A stretch of 64,000 bases of DNA. It comes from Homoserinimonas sp044769865 (GTDB lineage Bacteria; Actinomycetota; Actinomycetes; Actinomycetales; Microbacteriaceae). This document shows positions 1 through 8,264 of the stretch, in pieces. The translations under genes and the position numbers were made by a program. A model generated the notes under the pieces. It saw nothing but the letters and a program-made list of their open reading frames with translations, was not told where the DNA came from and did not search any database. Within the stretch, counting starts at the first letter, position 1. The number at the start of each line of letters is the position of its first letter. The stretch lies in the NCBI RefSeq assembly GCF_044769865.1, contig NZ_JBIZWA010000001.1, positions 1,798,001 to 1,862,000 of the forward strand. Direction: 5' to 3'.

Positions 1-1
1 T

Positions 2-346
2 GTCGGGTCGCCGACGTTCGGGCAGTGGGATTCAGTGCTGCTCGACGACAAGGATCGTCGCGCCATCTACATCGCTGAGGGTCTCGGTCACTGCTTTGTC
101 GCGCTGACGGATGATGCGACGGTGAGTTATCTCGTGAGCGACGTGTTCAACCCCAGCAAGGAGCACGGCATCAACCCGCTCGATGAGCAGGTCGGCCTTG
201 TCTTCCCGCCTGAGGCGGGGGAGCCCCTCCTTTCGCCCAAGGACACGGATGCCCCAACCCTCGCCCAGGCTGCCGGGCAGGGGCTCCTACCCCAGTACGA
301 CGACATCCGTCGCTACTACGACCTCCTCAACCAGAAGGACGCGTGA
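2..346 (+). CDS. rmlC: dTDP-4-dehydrorhamnose 3,5-epimerase, C-terminal part
   Basis: The reading frame is open from the first bases of the window, so this is the 3' part of a gene that starts upstream; about 114 codons are visible. The translation begins GSPTFGQWDSVLLDD and continues through GLGHCFVAL and EHGINPLDEQVGL, which are typical of the central and C-terminal part of RmlC (cupin fold). RmlC epimerises C3 and C5 of dTDP-4-keto-6-deoxyglucose in dTDP-L-rhamnose synthesis. A GTG at 35 lies inside the conserved core and is not a true start. The stop codon overlaps the rmlA start by one base (TGATG), so the two genes are co-transcribed and probably translationally coupled. Confidence 0.93.
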   Translation, partial: VGSPTFGQWDSVLLDDKDRRAIYIAEGLGHCFVALTDDATVSYLVSDVFNPSKEHGINPLDEQVGLVFPPEAGEPLLSPKDTDAPTLAQAAGQGLLPQYDDIRRYYDLLNQKDA

Positions 347-1218
347 TGCGCGGAATCATTCTCGCCGGCGGTTCCGGCACCAGGCTCTGGCCCATCACCA
401 AGGGCATCTCGAAGCAGCTCATGCCGATCTTCGACAAGCCCATGATCTACTACCCGCTGTCGACGCTCATGATGGCGGGCATCAACGAGATCCTCATCAT
501 CACGACACCCGAGTACAACGCGCAGTTCAAAGCGCTCCTCGGCGATGGCAGCGAGCTGGGCATCCGTCTCGAATACGCCGTGCAGCCTTCCCCGGACGGT
601 CTCGCGCAGGCGTTCATCATTGGCGAGGAGTTCATCGGCGACGAGAGCGTGGCCCTCGTGCTCGGTGACAACATCTTCCACGGTGCGGGCCTCGGCTCGT
701 CGCTGCGCAACCACGGCGAGGTCGAGGGCGGCCTGATCTTCGCGTACCACGTGTCAAACCCGACCGCGTATGGCGTCGTCGAGTTCGATGACGCCATGAA
801 AGCCGTCTCGATCGAGGAGAAGCCGGCAAAGCCGAAGAGCAACTACGCGGTGCCGGGCCTCTACTTCTATGACAACGATGTGGTCGAGATCGCGAAGACG
901 ATTGAGCCGAGCGCGCGCGGCGAACTCGAGATCTCGACCGTCAACGAGAGGTACCTCGAGGCGGGCAGACTGCAGGTGCAGGTGCTTGACCGGGGTACAG
1001 CGTGGCTCGACACGGGCACGTTCGAGTCGATGATGCAGGCATCCGAGTACGTGCGCGTAATCGAAGATCGCCAGGGCTTCAAGATCGGATGCATCGAGGA
1101 GATCGCATGGCGCGCCGGTTGGATCGATGATGCCCAGTTGCGGGCGCTGGGGGAGTCGCTCGTGAAGAGCGGTTACGGCACGTATCTGCTGGGACTGCTC
1201 GGCGAGAACGAGGGGTAG
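346..1218 (+). CDS. rmlA: Glucose-1-phosphate thymidylyltransferase
   Basis: This 290-residue protein makes dTDP-glucose from glucose-1-phosphate and dTTP, the first step of dTDP-L-rhamnose synthesis. The N-terminus carries the nucleotidyltransferase signature GGSGTRLWPITKGISKQ (residues about 8-24). LGDNIFHG, the internal EKP and LDTGTFESMM near residue 225 are also typical of short-form RmlA. I chose ATG 346, which overlaps the rmlC stop, over the GTG one codon earlier. Only rmlC and rmlA are visible; rmlB and rmlD must lie upstream or elsewhere. Rhamnose would feed the glycosyltransferases downstream. Confidence 0.96.
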   Translation: MRGIILAGGSGTRLWPITKGISKQLMPIFDKPMIYYPLSTLMMAGINEILIITTPEYNAQFKALLGDGSELGIRLEYAVQPSPDGLAQAFIIGEEFIGDESVALVLGDNIFHGAGLGSSLRNHGEVEGGLIFAYHVSNPTAYGVVEFDDAMKAVSIEEKPAKPKSNYAVPGLYFYDNDVVEIAKTIEPSARGELEISTVNERYLEAGRLQVQVLDRGTAWLDTGTFESMMQASEYVRVIEDRQGFKIGCIEEIAWRAGWIDDAQLRALGESLVKSGYGTYLLGLLGENEG

Positions 1219-1321
1219 CTTCAGTCGGAAAAACCGGCGTTCTTGTTGCCTGCGATTCGGGCGCGAGTCCGTTACCCTTGTAAATCGATGCCCTCGAATG
1301 GGCGCGGTAGGGGTGTGTTAC

Positions 1322-3289
1322 GTGCGTAGGTTTGCGGCGGGTTTTCGTTCTCGGGCGGTGACGGTTCTTGCCGTCTTGGCAGTGGTCGCATCTGGCCTCA
1401 CAGTTGGAGCGGTATTGACTCCCGCTCAGCCGGCTGACGCAGCGAGCGGTTCCCTCTTCAACCCGGGGTACATCATCAGCGACGCGGAGTTCTTCAACCC
1501 GAACGGGATGACCGAGGCGCAGATCCAGAACTTCCTCAACTCGGCCGCTCCTGGCGCCTGCGGGCCGAACGGTTGCCTCAAACAACTCGTGATGGATACG
1601 ACGAACAAGCCGCAGTACTTCTCCGACTCGTCCGGCAAGGTGGAGTGCACCGCCTATCCGGGTGCACTTGGCGAGTCGGCGGCACGCATCATCTTCAAGG
1701 TGCAGCAAGCCTGCGGCATCAGCGCGAAGGTGTTGCTGGTCACCCTGCAGAAGGAGCGCGGCCTCGTCGGCAAGACCAACCCGATCCCTGCCGATTTCAC
1801 GGTGGCGATGGGCTACGGCTGCCCCGACACTGCAGCCTGCGACGTCAACTACTACGGTTTCTTTAATCAGGTCTGGTCGGCTTCGCGTCAGTTCAAGGCC
1901 TACAAGGCCTCGCCGCAGTCGTTCAACTTCCGTGCCGGTGTTACCCGCAACGTTCAGTGGCATCCGAATGCTGCATGCGGTTCTGCCCCGGTCTATATCG
2001 CCAACGCCGCAACGGCAGCGCTCTACAACTACACCCCGTATCAGCCCAACCGCGCGGCGCTTGCAAACATCTACGGCACCGGCGACGGGTGCAGCTCCTA
2101 CGGCAACCGCAACTTCTTTGCGTACTACAGCGACTGGTTCGGTTCCACTGGGGCGCCGGCCAACCTCAACCCCGTCGGCGACGTGAACGCCGTGACGTCC
2201 CGCGCTGGAGGCGTCACCATTCGTGGCTGGGCCTTCGACCCTGAGACGACCGACCCCATCTGGGTCGACGTGTACGCCAACGGCGTGTACAAGAAGTCCC
2301 TGCGAGCTAACCAGTCGCGGCCCGATGTGAAGGTCGCATATCCCTACCAGTCGGCAAGTCACGGCTACCTGGGCGACATCGACCTGCCGGCGGGCGCCCA
2401 CAATGTGTGCGCCTATGCGATCAACATCGGCGGCGGCTCGGTGAACCCCCTGCTCGGGTGCCGCACGGCGACCGCCGGAGCCGCGACGACTCCGACGCCA
2501 ACCCCGACTCCGACGCCAACCCCGACGCCAACCCCGACGCCGACACCAACGCCCACGCCGACGCCTGACCCCAGCGTGCCGGTCCAGCCGAAGCCCTCCC
2601 CAGACCGGGGATACGTGCCGCGGGGGGACGTCAACGACATCAAGCTCTCGGGAACCTCTGCAACCGTGCGGGGTTGGGCATTCGACGCTGACACCCCCCT
2701 CCCGATCTTCGTGGACGTCTGGGTGAACGGAAAGTGGAAGTCGTCGATCTTCGCGAACGTCGCTCGCCCAGACGTGAAGGCGGTGTTCCCCGCCCAGGGC
2801 AACAACCACGGATTCTCGTCCGCAGTGACCCTCGGGGCAGGCTCGAACAAGGTCTGCGTCTATGCGATCAACGCGGGCGCGGGCGTGAACCCGCTCATCG
2901 AGTGCCAGACGGTCACGGTGGGAGCAGCGACGCCGACACCCACCCCGACGCCGACGCCGAACACTGGGACTGCGGTGCCACGCAGCGACCTCAACCATGT
3001 CCGTTCCGCTGGCGCGGGCGTCGTGAACATCAAGGGGTGGGCGTTCGATCCCGACACGACGGCTCCCATCTACGTCGACATGTGGGTGGACGGTGCCTGG
3101 AAGGCGAGCATCCTCGCCAACGTGGCACGCCCAGATGTGAAGGCGGCGTTCCCGGCTCAGGGCGACAATCACGGGTTCCTCCAGAACGTGGCAGTGCCGA
3201 GCGGTGCTCGCTCGATCTGCCTCTATGCCATCAACACCGGCGTGGGTGGACACCCGTTGATCGGGTGCCAGACCGTCAGCGTCCCCTGA
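1322..3289 (+). CDS. Secreted modular protein: lysozyme-like domain plus three cell-surface repeats
   Basis: The protein has 655 residues from GTG 1322. This start is preferred because taggggtg lies just upstream; an in-frame ATG at 1298 has no ribosome site. A Sec signal peptide (arginine-rich start, long hydrophobic stretch, AQPADAA cleavage region) is followed by a roughly 230-residue domain often labelled hemagglutinin-like in actinobacteria. Its VTLQKERGL segment has a glutamate placed as in lysozyme-like hydrolases. Three copies of an approximately 100-residue module (GWAFDPxT ... RPDVK ... HGF ... VCxYAIN ... GCxT) follow, separated by Thr-Pro linkers. This suggests an exported wall-associated protein, perhaps a peptidoglycan hydrolase that binds surface glycan. 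Enzymatic activity is inferred only. Confidence 0.8.
   Translation: MRRFAAGFRSRAVTVLAVLAVVASGLTVGAVLTPAQPADAASGSLFNPGYIISDAEFFNPNGMTEAQIQNFLNSAAPGACGPNGCLKQLVMDTTNKPQYFSDSSGKVECTAYPGALGESAARIIFKVQQACGISAKVLLVTLQKERGLVGKTNPIPADFTVAMGYGCPDTAACDVNYYGFFNQVWSASRQFKAYKASPQSFNFRAGVTRNVQWHPNAACGSAPVYIANAATAALYNYTPYQPNRAALANIYGTGDGCSSYGNRNFFAYYSDWFGSTGAPANLNPVGDVNAVTSRAGGVTIRGWAFDPETTDPIWVDVYANGVYKKSLRANQSRPDVKVAYPYQSASHGYLGDIDLPAGAHNVCAYAINIGGGSVNPLLGCRTATAGAATTPTPTPTPTPTPTPTPTPTPTPTPTPDPSVPVQPKPSPDRGYVPRGDVNDIKLSGTSATVRGWAFDADTPLPIFVDVWVNGKWKSSIFANVARPDVKAVFPAQGNNHGFSSAVTLGAGSNKVCVYAINAGAGVNPLIECQTVTVGAATPTPTPTPTPNTGTAVPRSDLNHVRSAGAGVVNIKGWAFDPDTTAPIYVDMWVDGAWKASILANVARPDVKAAFPAQGDNHGFLQNVAVPSGARSICLYAINTGVGGHPLIGCQTVSVP
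2489..2570 (+). repeat. Thr-Pro coding tandem repeat
   Basis: This low-complexity stretch encodes a (Thr-Pro)n linker between the first and second surface modules of the secreted protein. An 18-bp unit at 2489-2506 is repeated exactly at 2507-2524, followed by partial 12-bp copies. A shorter Thr-Pro linker occurs at about 2930-2962. Such tracts are prone to length change by slippage. Confidence 0.85.
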
Positions 3290-3291
3290 CG

Positions 3292-3312
3292 CTGCGCCCC
3301 CGGCGGGCGCAG
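3292..3312 (+). terminator. Hairpin after the secreted-protein gene
   Basis: A perfect 8-bp stem (CTGCGCCC at 3292-3299 with GGGCGCAG at 3305-3312) encloses a 5-nt loop and starts two bases after the stop codon. There is no long T-run, as is common for actinobacterial terminators. It separates the secreted-protein gene from the next transcription start. Confidence 0.6.
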
Positions 3313-3325
3313 AAAGTTGGGTCGG

Positions 3326-3331
3326 TAGGAT
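3326..3331 (+). promoter_or_regulatory. -10 element of a leaderless promoter
   Basis: TAGGAT is followed by 7 nt and then GTG 3339. No Shine-Dalgarno sequence is correctly spaced for that start, so the transcript probably begins at the start codon. Confidence 0.5.
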
Positions 3332-3338
3332 GTTCTCC

Positions 3339-4238
3339 GTGCATCCCCCGAGCCTTGTGATCCAATCCGTCCTGTACGGCAACGAGAGCGCACTCATCGA
3401 GCGGGCGGTCGAAGCCGTGGCCAATTCGGCCCGCACTGCAGTGGCGTCAGGCGCCCTTGGCGAATGGGGCGTGAGGCTCGGCGACGCGTCGCCGGAGCCC
3501 GTGCTCGACGCCGATCTCGCGGCGCGGTTGGGTGATGCCGTCGAGGCAGCCGGGGGCACATTCGACTACGTCCTGTTCGGCTTCAACAGTGGGCACGGCC
3601 AGGGACACAACCTGCTGGCGGCCGACTCGACGTCAGACCTGCTGCTGTTCCTCAACCCCGACTCCCTCATCGCTCCCGAGACGCTCGCCGAACTCATCGC
3701 AGTCGCCTCCGCCGAGGGGGTCGGGGTGGTCGATGGCCGGCAGCTGCCCCTCGAGCACCCTAAGGACTTCGACACGGTGACCGGCGAGACGAGCTGGTCC
3801 TCTGGGGCCTGCTCCATGACGCGACGCAGCGTCTTCGTCGAGGTGGGCGGCTTCGACCACGAGACATTCTTCCTGTACTGCGACGACGTCGACTACTCCT
3901 GGCGGGTGAAGCTGGCCGGCCACGGGGTTCGGCACGCCCCGGCTGCACGACTTTTCCATGACAAGCGCCTCACCCGCCACGGCGACATGGTGGCGAGCGA
4001 GGCCGAGCACTACTACTCCGCTGAGGCCGCGCTGCTACTCGCATACAAGTACTCCCGCGACGACATCGTTGAAAACATCGTCGCCGCATTCCGGCGCGAG
4101 CCAGCCGACAGCCATGTAGGGCGCGCACTCGTGGAATTCACGCGTCGACGGCAGGCGGGCCTGCTGCCACAGCGGCTCGACCCGAGCCATTCCGTTGGCC
4201 AGTTCATCAACGGCAACTACGCCGTCCACCGGTTCTAG
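3339..4238 (+). CDS. GT2 glycosyltransferase (rhamnosyltransferase-like)
   Basis: This is a 299-residue family 2 glycosyltransferase. GHGQGHNL, the metal-site region FLNPDS and the late acidic motif CDDVDYSWRVKLAG follow the order seen in rhamnosyl- and galactofuranosyl-type GT2 enzymes. No membrane segment is evident, so it probably acts at the cytoplasmic face on a lipid-linked acceptor. GTG 3339 is preferred over ATG 3330 because a TAGGAT hexamer ends 7 nt before it. The gene is followed after 8 bp by a second GT2 gene. Proximity to rmlA makes a rhamnose donor plausible, but the acceptor cannot be read from sequence. Confidence 0.85.
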   Translation: MHPPSLVIQSVLYGNESALIERAVEAVANSARTAVASGALGEWGVRLGDASPEPVLDADLAARLGDAVEAAGGTFDYVLFGFNSGHGQGHNLLAADSTSDLLLFLNPDSLIAPETLAELIAVASAEGVGVVDGRQLPLEHPKDFDTVTGETSWSSGACSMTRRSVFVEVGGFDHETFFLYCDDVDYSWRVKLAGHGVRHAPAARLFHDKRLTRHGDMVASEAEHYYSAEAALLLAYKYSRDDIVENIVAAFRREPADSHVGRALVEFTRRRQAGLLPQRLDPSHSVGQFINGNYAVHRF

Positions 4239-4246
4239 GGGCATCC

Positions 4247-5347
4247 ATGATCACCGCAAATTCCGGATCGGCATCCACGCCGCCGACGCGAAGCTCCTTC
4301 TCACAGCTGCTCGACCAGCTGCTGGCGGAGCCGGCGATCACGCCGTCGATCGCCGAGCATCTCGCAGCCGTCCGGGCCGAACTCGACGCACCTCCACAAG
4401 CAGACGCGCCGTTCCTCTCAGTGCTGATGCGCACGCAGGGAAAGCGTATCGAGCCCATCAAGGACGCGATGCTCTGCCTCGCGGCGCAGGTCGATGAAGA
4501 TTTTGAGCTGATCCTGCTGGCTCACAACGTCGACGCGGACACCATCTCGCAGCTCGAGCAGATCGTCGCCGCCTACCCGGCGAGGTTCTCGAACCGCGTC
4601 CGGGTGATCGACGTGCAGGGCGGTGGCCGTGGACGGCCGTTGAATGTCGGCCTCGAAGAGGCCCGGGGCGACTATGTCGTGGTGTTCGACGACGACGACA
4701 TCGTCATGGCCGACTGGGTGGAGCGTTTCCACGAGGCCGCCACGATCAGTCGCGGCCGTGTTCTCAGGGCGGATGCCGCGCTTCAGAAGGTCAATGAGAC
4801 GAGCTGGCCCGACGGGCGCTCCGGGTTCCTCACACACTCCCGGGCGGATGCCGCCTACCGCAAGGATTTCGATTTCGCGCGGAACTACGAGGCCAACCAG
4901 ACCCCGTTCATGGCCCTCGCGTTCCCGGCATCATTGTTCAAGAAGCTCGGCAGCAGGGTGGACGAATCGCTGCCGGTGTGCGAGGACTGGGACCTCATCG
5001 TGCGCGCGTCGTCGACCTGCGGGGTCACCGAGGTTCATGCGCTCACGTCGGTCTATCGACGCTGGGATTCGGTGGGGCACTCCTCCTACACCGTGCATGC
5101 GGCGGAGGAGTGGCAGGATGCTGAGGCCCGCATCATCGAGAAGGCCAACTCCTCGGTGCAACTGTTCCCCCCGGGGATCGTGGTTCGGTTGAGTTCGATG
5201 CTCAAGCATGAGGGTGCCGCTCCCGTGCTCGACCAGCTCACCTCGACGCTCAGCTGGCGCGTTACCAAGCCACTGCGCACCGTGCGCGGTGCGCTCGGGC
5301 GTGCGCTCGGGCGTGCTCGCGGGCGGCTCCGCAGGTTCAGCCTGTGA
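4247..5347 (+). CDS. GT2 glycosyltransferase
   Basis: The protein has 366 residues. After an approximately 55-residue N-terminal extension comes a GT-A core with FLSVLMRTQGKR, RGRPLNVGLEEARGDY and the nucleotide-sugar/metal motif VVFDDDDIV (around residue 147). VCEDWDLIVRAS further on fits the acidic acceptor-site motif. A basic C-terminal tail rich in Arg and Gly may associate with the membrane. It is placed in one operon with the preceding GT2 gene (8-bp gap) and the following DUF2142 gene (GTGA overlap at 5344). Donor and acceptor are unknown. Confidence 0.85.
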   Translation: MITANSGSASTPPTRSSFSQLLDQLLAEPAITPSIAEHLAAVRAELDAPPQADAPFLSVLMRTQGKRIEPIKDAMLCLAAQVDEDFELILLAHNVDADTISQLEQIVAAYPARFSNRVRVIDVQGGGRGRPLNVGLEEARGDYVVVFDDDDIVMADWVERFHEAATISRGRVLRADAALQKVNETSWPDGRSGFLTHSRADAAYRKDFDFARNYEANQTPFMALAFPASLFKKLGSRVDESLPVCEDWDLIVRASSTCGVTEVHALTSVYRRWDSVGHSSYTVHAAEEWQDAEARIIEKANSSVQLFPPGIVVRLSSMLKHEGAAPVLDQLTSTLSWRVTKPLRTVRGALGRALGRARGRLRRFSL

Positions 5348-6873
5348 CGGCCCGCGATCGTTCGCCTCGGATGACCCGCGTCATCCGGCGCATCCGCCCC
5401 CTGCACCTAGCGCCGCTGCTGGCACTGCTCGTGCTGGGCGCGTGGGTGTTCGCCTCGCCGCTCGGTTCGAGCCCCGACGACGACTACCACCTCACGAGCG
5501 CGTGGTGTGCTGATAGCCCGAGCGCTGACTGTGAAGCGGGCGACAACACCGCTGTGCGCGTGGCACCCGAAGAGGTCGTGGAGGCGGGGCACTGCTTCCG
5601 CTGGGACGCCACCGACAGTGCCGCCTGCCAAGACCAACTGCTCGATGGCGACGTCACGGCGGACACGGTGACGACGCGCGGCAACTTCAATCCCAGCTAT
5701 CCGCCCGTCTATTACTCGGTCATGAACGTCTTCGTCGGGGATGACGTGGAGGCCGCCGCACTCACCATGCGCTTCGTCTCAGTGGCGGTGTTCATCACCT
5801 TGACATCGGCCCTCTTCGCGCTGCTGCGCCCCGAGCGTCGTCCCATGCTGTTGTTGGCCTGGGTCGTCACCACGATGCCCCTAGGCCTGTTCCTCATCGC
5901 GTCGAACAACCCGAGCGGGTGGGCGGTGATCGGTCTCGGCACCGTGTGGATCTCGCTGCTGGGGTTCTTCGAGAGCCACGGCTGGCGGAAGGTCGCGCTC
6001 GGCGCGATCACCGTGATCGCCGCCGTGATGAGTGCGGGTTCCCGCGGTGATGCGGCGATGTACACGATCATCGCGCTGGGCGTCGGCAGTGTGCTCGGCT
6101 TCGCGCGCACCCGTCGCTACGCTCTCGGCCTAATTCTGCCGGGCGTGCTCGCGGCGCTCTCTGTGGCGTTCTTCTTATCGGCGCGCCAGGTGCGATCGGG
6201 GATATCCGGCTTCACTGGAGCGGTCAGCGCGGAAGCCATCGTTGAGCGCCACGCTTCGGTCGACAAGGTCCAGCTCGCCATCTCGAACTTCTTGGAGGTG
6301 CCGTCCCTGTGGGCGGGGATCTTCGGGGGCGACTACGGCCTCGGCTGGCTCGACACGAAGTTCCCGGCGATCGTGACGTTCGCGGGCATCCTTGCTTTCC
6401 TCGTTGTGATCGTCGCCGGCCTGGGTCGAATGACCTGGCGCAAGGGGCTCATGCTGTTGGGGCTCGTCGCCGTGCTGTGGCTGCTGCCGGTATGGGTGCT
6501 CACGCAGGGGGCGTTCCCCGTCGGCGAGCAGGTGCAACCGCGGTACCTGCTGCCGCTCATCGTCGTGTTTGCAGGCGTCGCCGCATATGGGGCGGGCGAT
6601 CTGCGCCTGACCCGGCTGCAGATGTGGCTGCTAGTGGGTGCGCTGTCGTTCGCGCACGCGATCGCTCTGCATAACAACATGCGCCGGTACATCTCGGGCG
6701 ACGCGAACTTCGGCTGGAATCTCAACACGGCGGTGGAGTGGTGGTGGAGCTTCATGCCCTCGCCCATGATCGTGCTCATGGTCGGCGCGCTGGCCTACCC
6801 GTTGCTGTTGGCGATGCTCATGCAGGCCATCGCCCGCACATCGCAGGCTGTCGCCGTCACGGCTGCCCGATAG
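5344..6873 (+). CDS. DUF2142-family polytopic membrane protein
   Basis: This 509-residue protein has a first transmembrane helix, then an extracytoplasmic segment starting SSPDDDYHLTSAW (the DUF2142 acidic motif after TM1), then about ten more hydrophobic helices. The topology, with an acidic pair after TM1, resembles GT-C enzymes that use polyprenyl-phosphate sugars, so a role in extracytoplasmic glycosylation is plausible but unproven. It starts with GTG overlapping the previous stop (GTGA). Its last 17 bp overlap the convergent dehydrogenase gene. A second DUF2142 protein lies at 30120-31622. Confidence 0.8.
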   Translation: MTARDRSPRMTRVIRRIRPLHLAPLLALLVLGAWVFASPLGSSPDDDYHLTSAWCADSPSADCEAGDNTAVRVAPEEVVEAGHCFRWDATDSAACQDQLLDGDVTADTVTTRGNFNPSYPPVYYSVMNVFVGDDVEAAALTMRFVSVAVFITLTSALFALLRPERRPMLLLAWVVTTMPLGLFLIASNNPSGWAVIGLGTVWISLLGFFESHGWRKVALGAITVIAAVMSAGSRGDAAMYTIIALGVGSVLGFARTRRYALGLILPGVLAALSVAFFLSARQVRSGISGFTGAVSAEAIVERHASVDKVQLAISNFLEVPSLWAGIFGGDYGLGWLDTKFPAIVTFAGILAFLVVIVAGLGRMTWRKGLMLLGLVAVLWLLPVWVLTQGAFPVGEQVQPRYLLPLIVVFAGVAAYGAGDLRLTRLQMWLLVGALSFAHAIALHNNMRRYISGDANFGWNLNTAVEWWWSFMPSPMIVLMVGALAYPLLLAMLMQAIARTSQAVAVTAAR

Positions 6874-8146
6874 TGCGATAACCGACGCCGGCCCACACGG
6901 CGGGGTTGGTCACCCTGCGCCCGTCGACGAGAGTACGAATGCCTGGGATCGTCGATGGTGCGAGCGTGCGGTATTCGACGTGGTCGGCCTGGATGACGGC
7001 CGCGTCTGCGGCCTCACCCGGCGTGTAGGGCGCGAAGCCCAGCGCGGCGAGCTCCTCGTCGCTGTAGAGCGGGTCGTGCACCCTCACCTCTGCCCCGCGG
7101 GCCTTCAGCGCGTCGACGGTGGCGAAGACCCCGGAGAACGCGGTCTCCTTGACCCCGCCGCGGTATGCCGCACCGAGCACGACGACGGATGCCCCCGCGA
7201 GCGGACCGTGTTCCTGTTCGAGCAGGTTGACGGCGTACTCGGGCATGCCGGCGTTGGCCTCACGGGCCGCGCGCACCACCGTCGCATCCGGGTCGTTCCA
7301 CAGGTAGAGACGGGGGTACACGGGAATGCAGTGGCCGCCGACGGCGATTCCGGGCTGGTGGATGTAGCTGTACGGTTGCGAGTTCGTCGCCTGGATCACT
7401 TGGTAGATGTCGATGCCCTGGGTCGCTGCATAGCGGGCGAACTGGTTGGCGAGGCCGATGTTGACGTCGCGATACGTCGTCTCGGCCAGCTTCGCCATCT
7501 CGGAAGCCTCGGCGCTGCCCAGGTCCCAGACGCCATTGGGCTGAGGGAGGTCGGTGCGGTCGTCGAAGTCGAGCACGGCGTTGTAGAACTCGACCGCCTT
7601 TGCGGCGCCCTCGGGGCTGAGCCCGCCGACGAGCTTCGGGTACTTGCGCAGGTCTTCGAAGACCCGGCCGGTGAGCACCCGCTCCGGCGAGAACACGAGG
7701 TGGAAGTCGGCGCCCTCGGTGAGGCCGGAGACCTCTTCGAGCATGGGCTTCCAGCGCGTGCGGGTGGTGCCGACGGGAAGCGTGGTCTCGTAGGAGACGA
7801 GCGTGCCGGGGGTGAGGTGCTCGCCGAGCGAGCGTGTCGCGGCATCCATCCACCCGAAGTCAGGGCGCGCCTCGTCGTCGACGAAGAGCGGCACGACGAG
7901 CACGACCGCGTCGGCGCCGGGCACGGCAGCCGCGTAATCGGTGGTGGCCCGCAGCCGTCCGGCCGGGACGAGCTCCTCGAGCTTCTGCTGCAGGTGGGCC
8001 TCGCCCGGGAACGGCTCCTGTGCCGCATTCACCATGTCGACGGCCCGTGGGTTGACGTCGACGCCGACCACCTCGTGGCCCTTCGATGCGAACTGGACGG
8101 CGAGCGGCAGGCCGATCTTGCCGAGGGCGATGACAGCGATCTTCAC
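6857..8146 (-). CDS. Nucleotide-sugar 6-dehydrogenase (WbpA/WecC-like)
   Basis: The enzyme has 429 residues. It oxidises C6 of a UDP-HexNAc to the uronic acid, using NAD. The N-terminal dinucleotide site reads VIALGKIGLPLAVQFA (residues 5-20). The catalytic cysteine is C273 in GGHCIPVYP. That motif is typical of UDP-GlcNAc/UDP-ManNAc dehydrogenases and unlike the GGSCFPKD of UDP-glucose dehydrogenase. GTG 8146 is preceded by GAGGAA about 11 nt upstream; longer in-frame starts add a non-conserved extension. With the WbpB-, WbpE- and WbpD-like genes at 19322-21980, the likely substrate is UDP-GlcNAc. The 3' end overlaps the convergent DUF2142 gene by 17 bp. Confidence 0.85.
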   Translation of the reverse strand: MKIAVIALGKIGLPLAVQFASKGHEVVGVDVNPRAVDMVNAAQEPFPGEAHLQQKLEELVPAGRLRATTDYAAAVPGADAVVLVVPLFVDDEARPDFGWMDAATRSLGEHLTPGTLVSYETTLPVGTTRTRWKPMLEEVSGLTEGADFHLVFSPERVLTGRVFEDLRKYPKLVGGLSPEGAAKAVEFYNAVLDFDDRTDLPQPNGVWDLGSAEASEMAKLAETTYRDVNIGLANQFARYAATQGIDIYQVIQATNSQPYSYIHQPGIAVGGHCIPVYPRLYLWNDPDATVVRAAREANAGMPEYAVNLLEQEHGPLAGASVVVLGAAYRGGVKETAFSGVFATVDALKARGAEVRVHDPLYSDEELAALGFAPYTPGEAADAAVIQADHVEYRTLAPSTIPGIRTLVDGRRVTNPAVWAGVGYRTIGQP

Positions 8147-8199
8147 GATGGGTATATTCCTCGTAGGCTCGGGCGACGCGACGTAGCTCGCGTACTCCC

Positions 8200-8210
8200 T
8201 AGATTCTAGA
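8200..8210. promoter_or_regulatory. Palindrome with -10-like hexamers on both strands
   Basis: CTAGATTCTAG spans about 8199-8209 and contains TAGAAT on the minus strand (8208-8203) and TAGATT on the plus strand. The minus-strand hexamer is about 57 nt upstream of the dehydrogenase GTG, whose GAGGAA ribosome site fits a leadered transcript. Confidence 0.35.
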
Positions 8211-8251
8211 CGGGGCTCGTCGAAGCAGCCTGGGCACAGGCGCACGCGCCG

Positions 8252-8257
8252 TAGCAT
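8252..8257 (+). promoter_or_regulatory. -10 element of a leaderless promoter
   Basis: TAGCAT is followed by 7 nt and then ATG 8265. The other in-frame ATG (8256) sits inside the hexamer and has no ribosome site. Confidence 0.5.
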
Positions 8258-8264
8258 GGGGAAT

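Noticed and set aside
35..346. Start codon of rmlC at GTG 35
   Set aside because: Conserved RmlC sequence continues upstream to the window edge, so the gene is truncated by the window.
2489..2570. Tandem repeat considered as a CRISPR-like or regulatory array
   Set aside because: Units are 12-18 bp without spacers and encode an in-frame Thr-Pro linker.
1079..3559. An 826-residue open frame on the minus strand across rmlA and the secreted-protein gene
   Set aside because: It is antisense to genes with clear family motifs and signal peptide; its His/Arg-rich translation is the usual mirror of high-GC coding sequence.
6857..8146. UDP-glucose 6-dehydrogenase
   Set aside because: The catalytic motif GGHCIPVYP fits UDP-HexNAc dehydrogenases, and WbpB/E/D-like partners are present.
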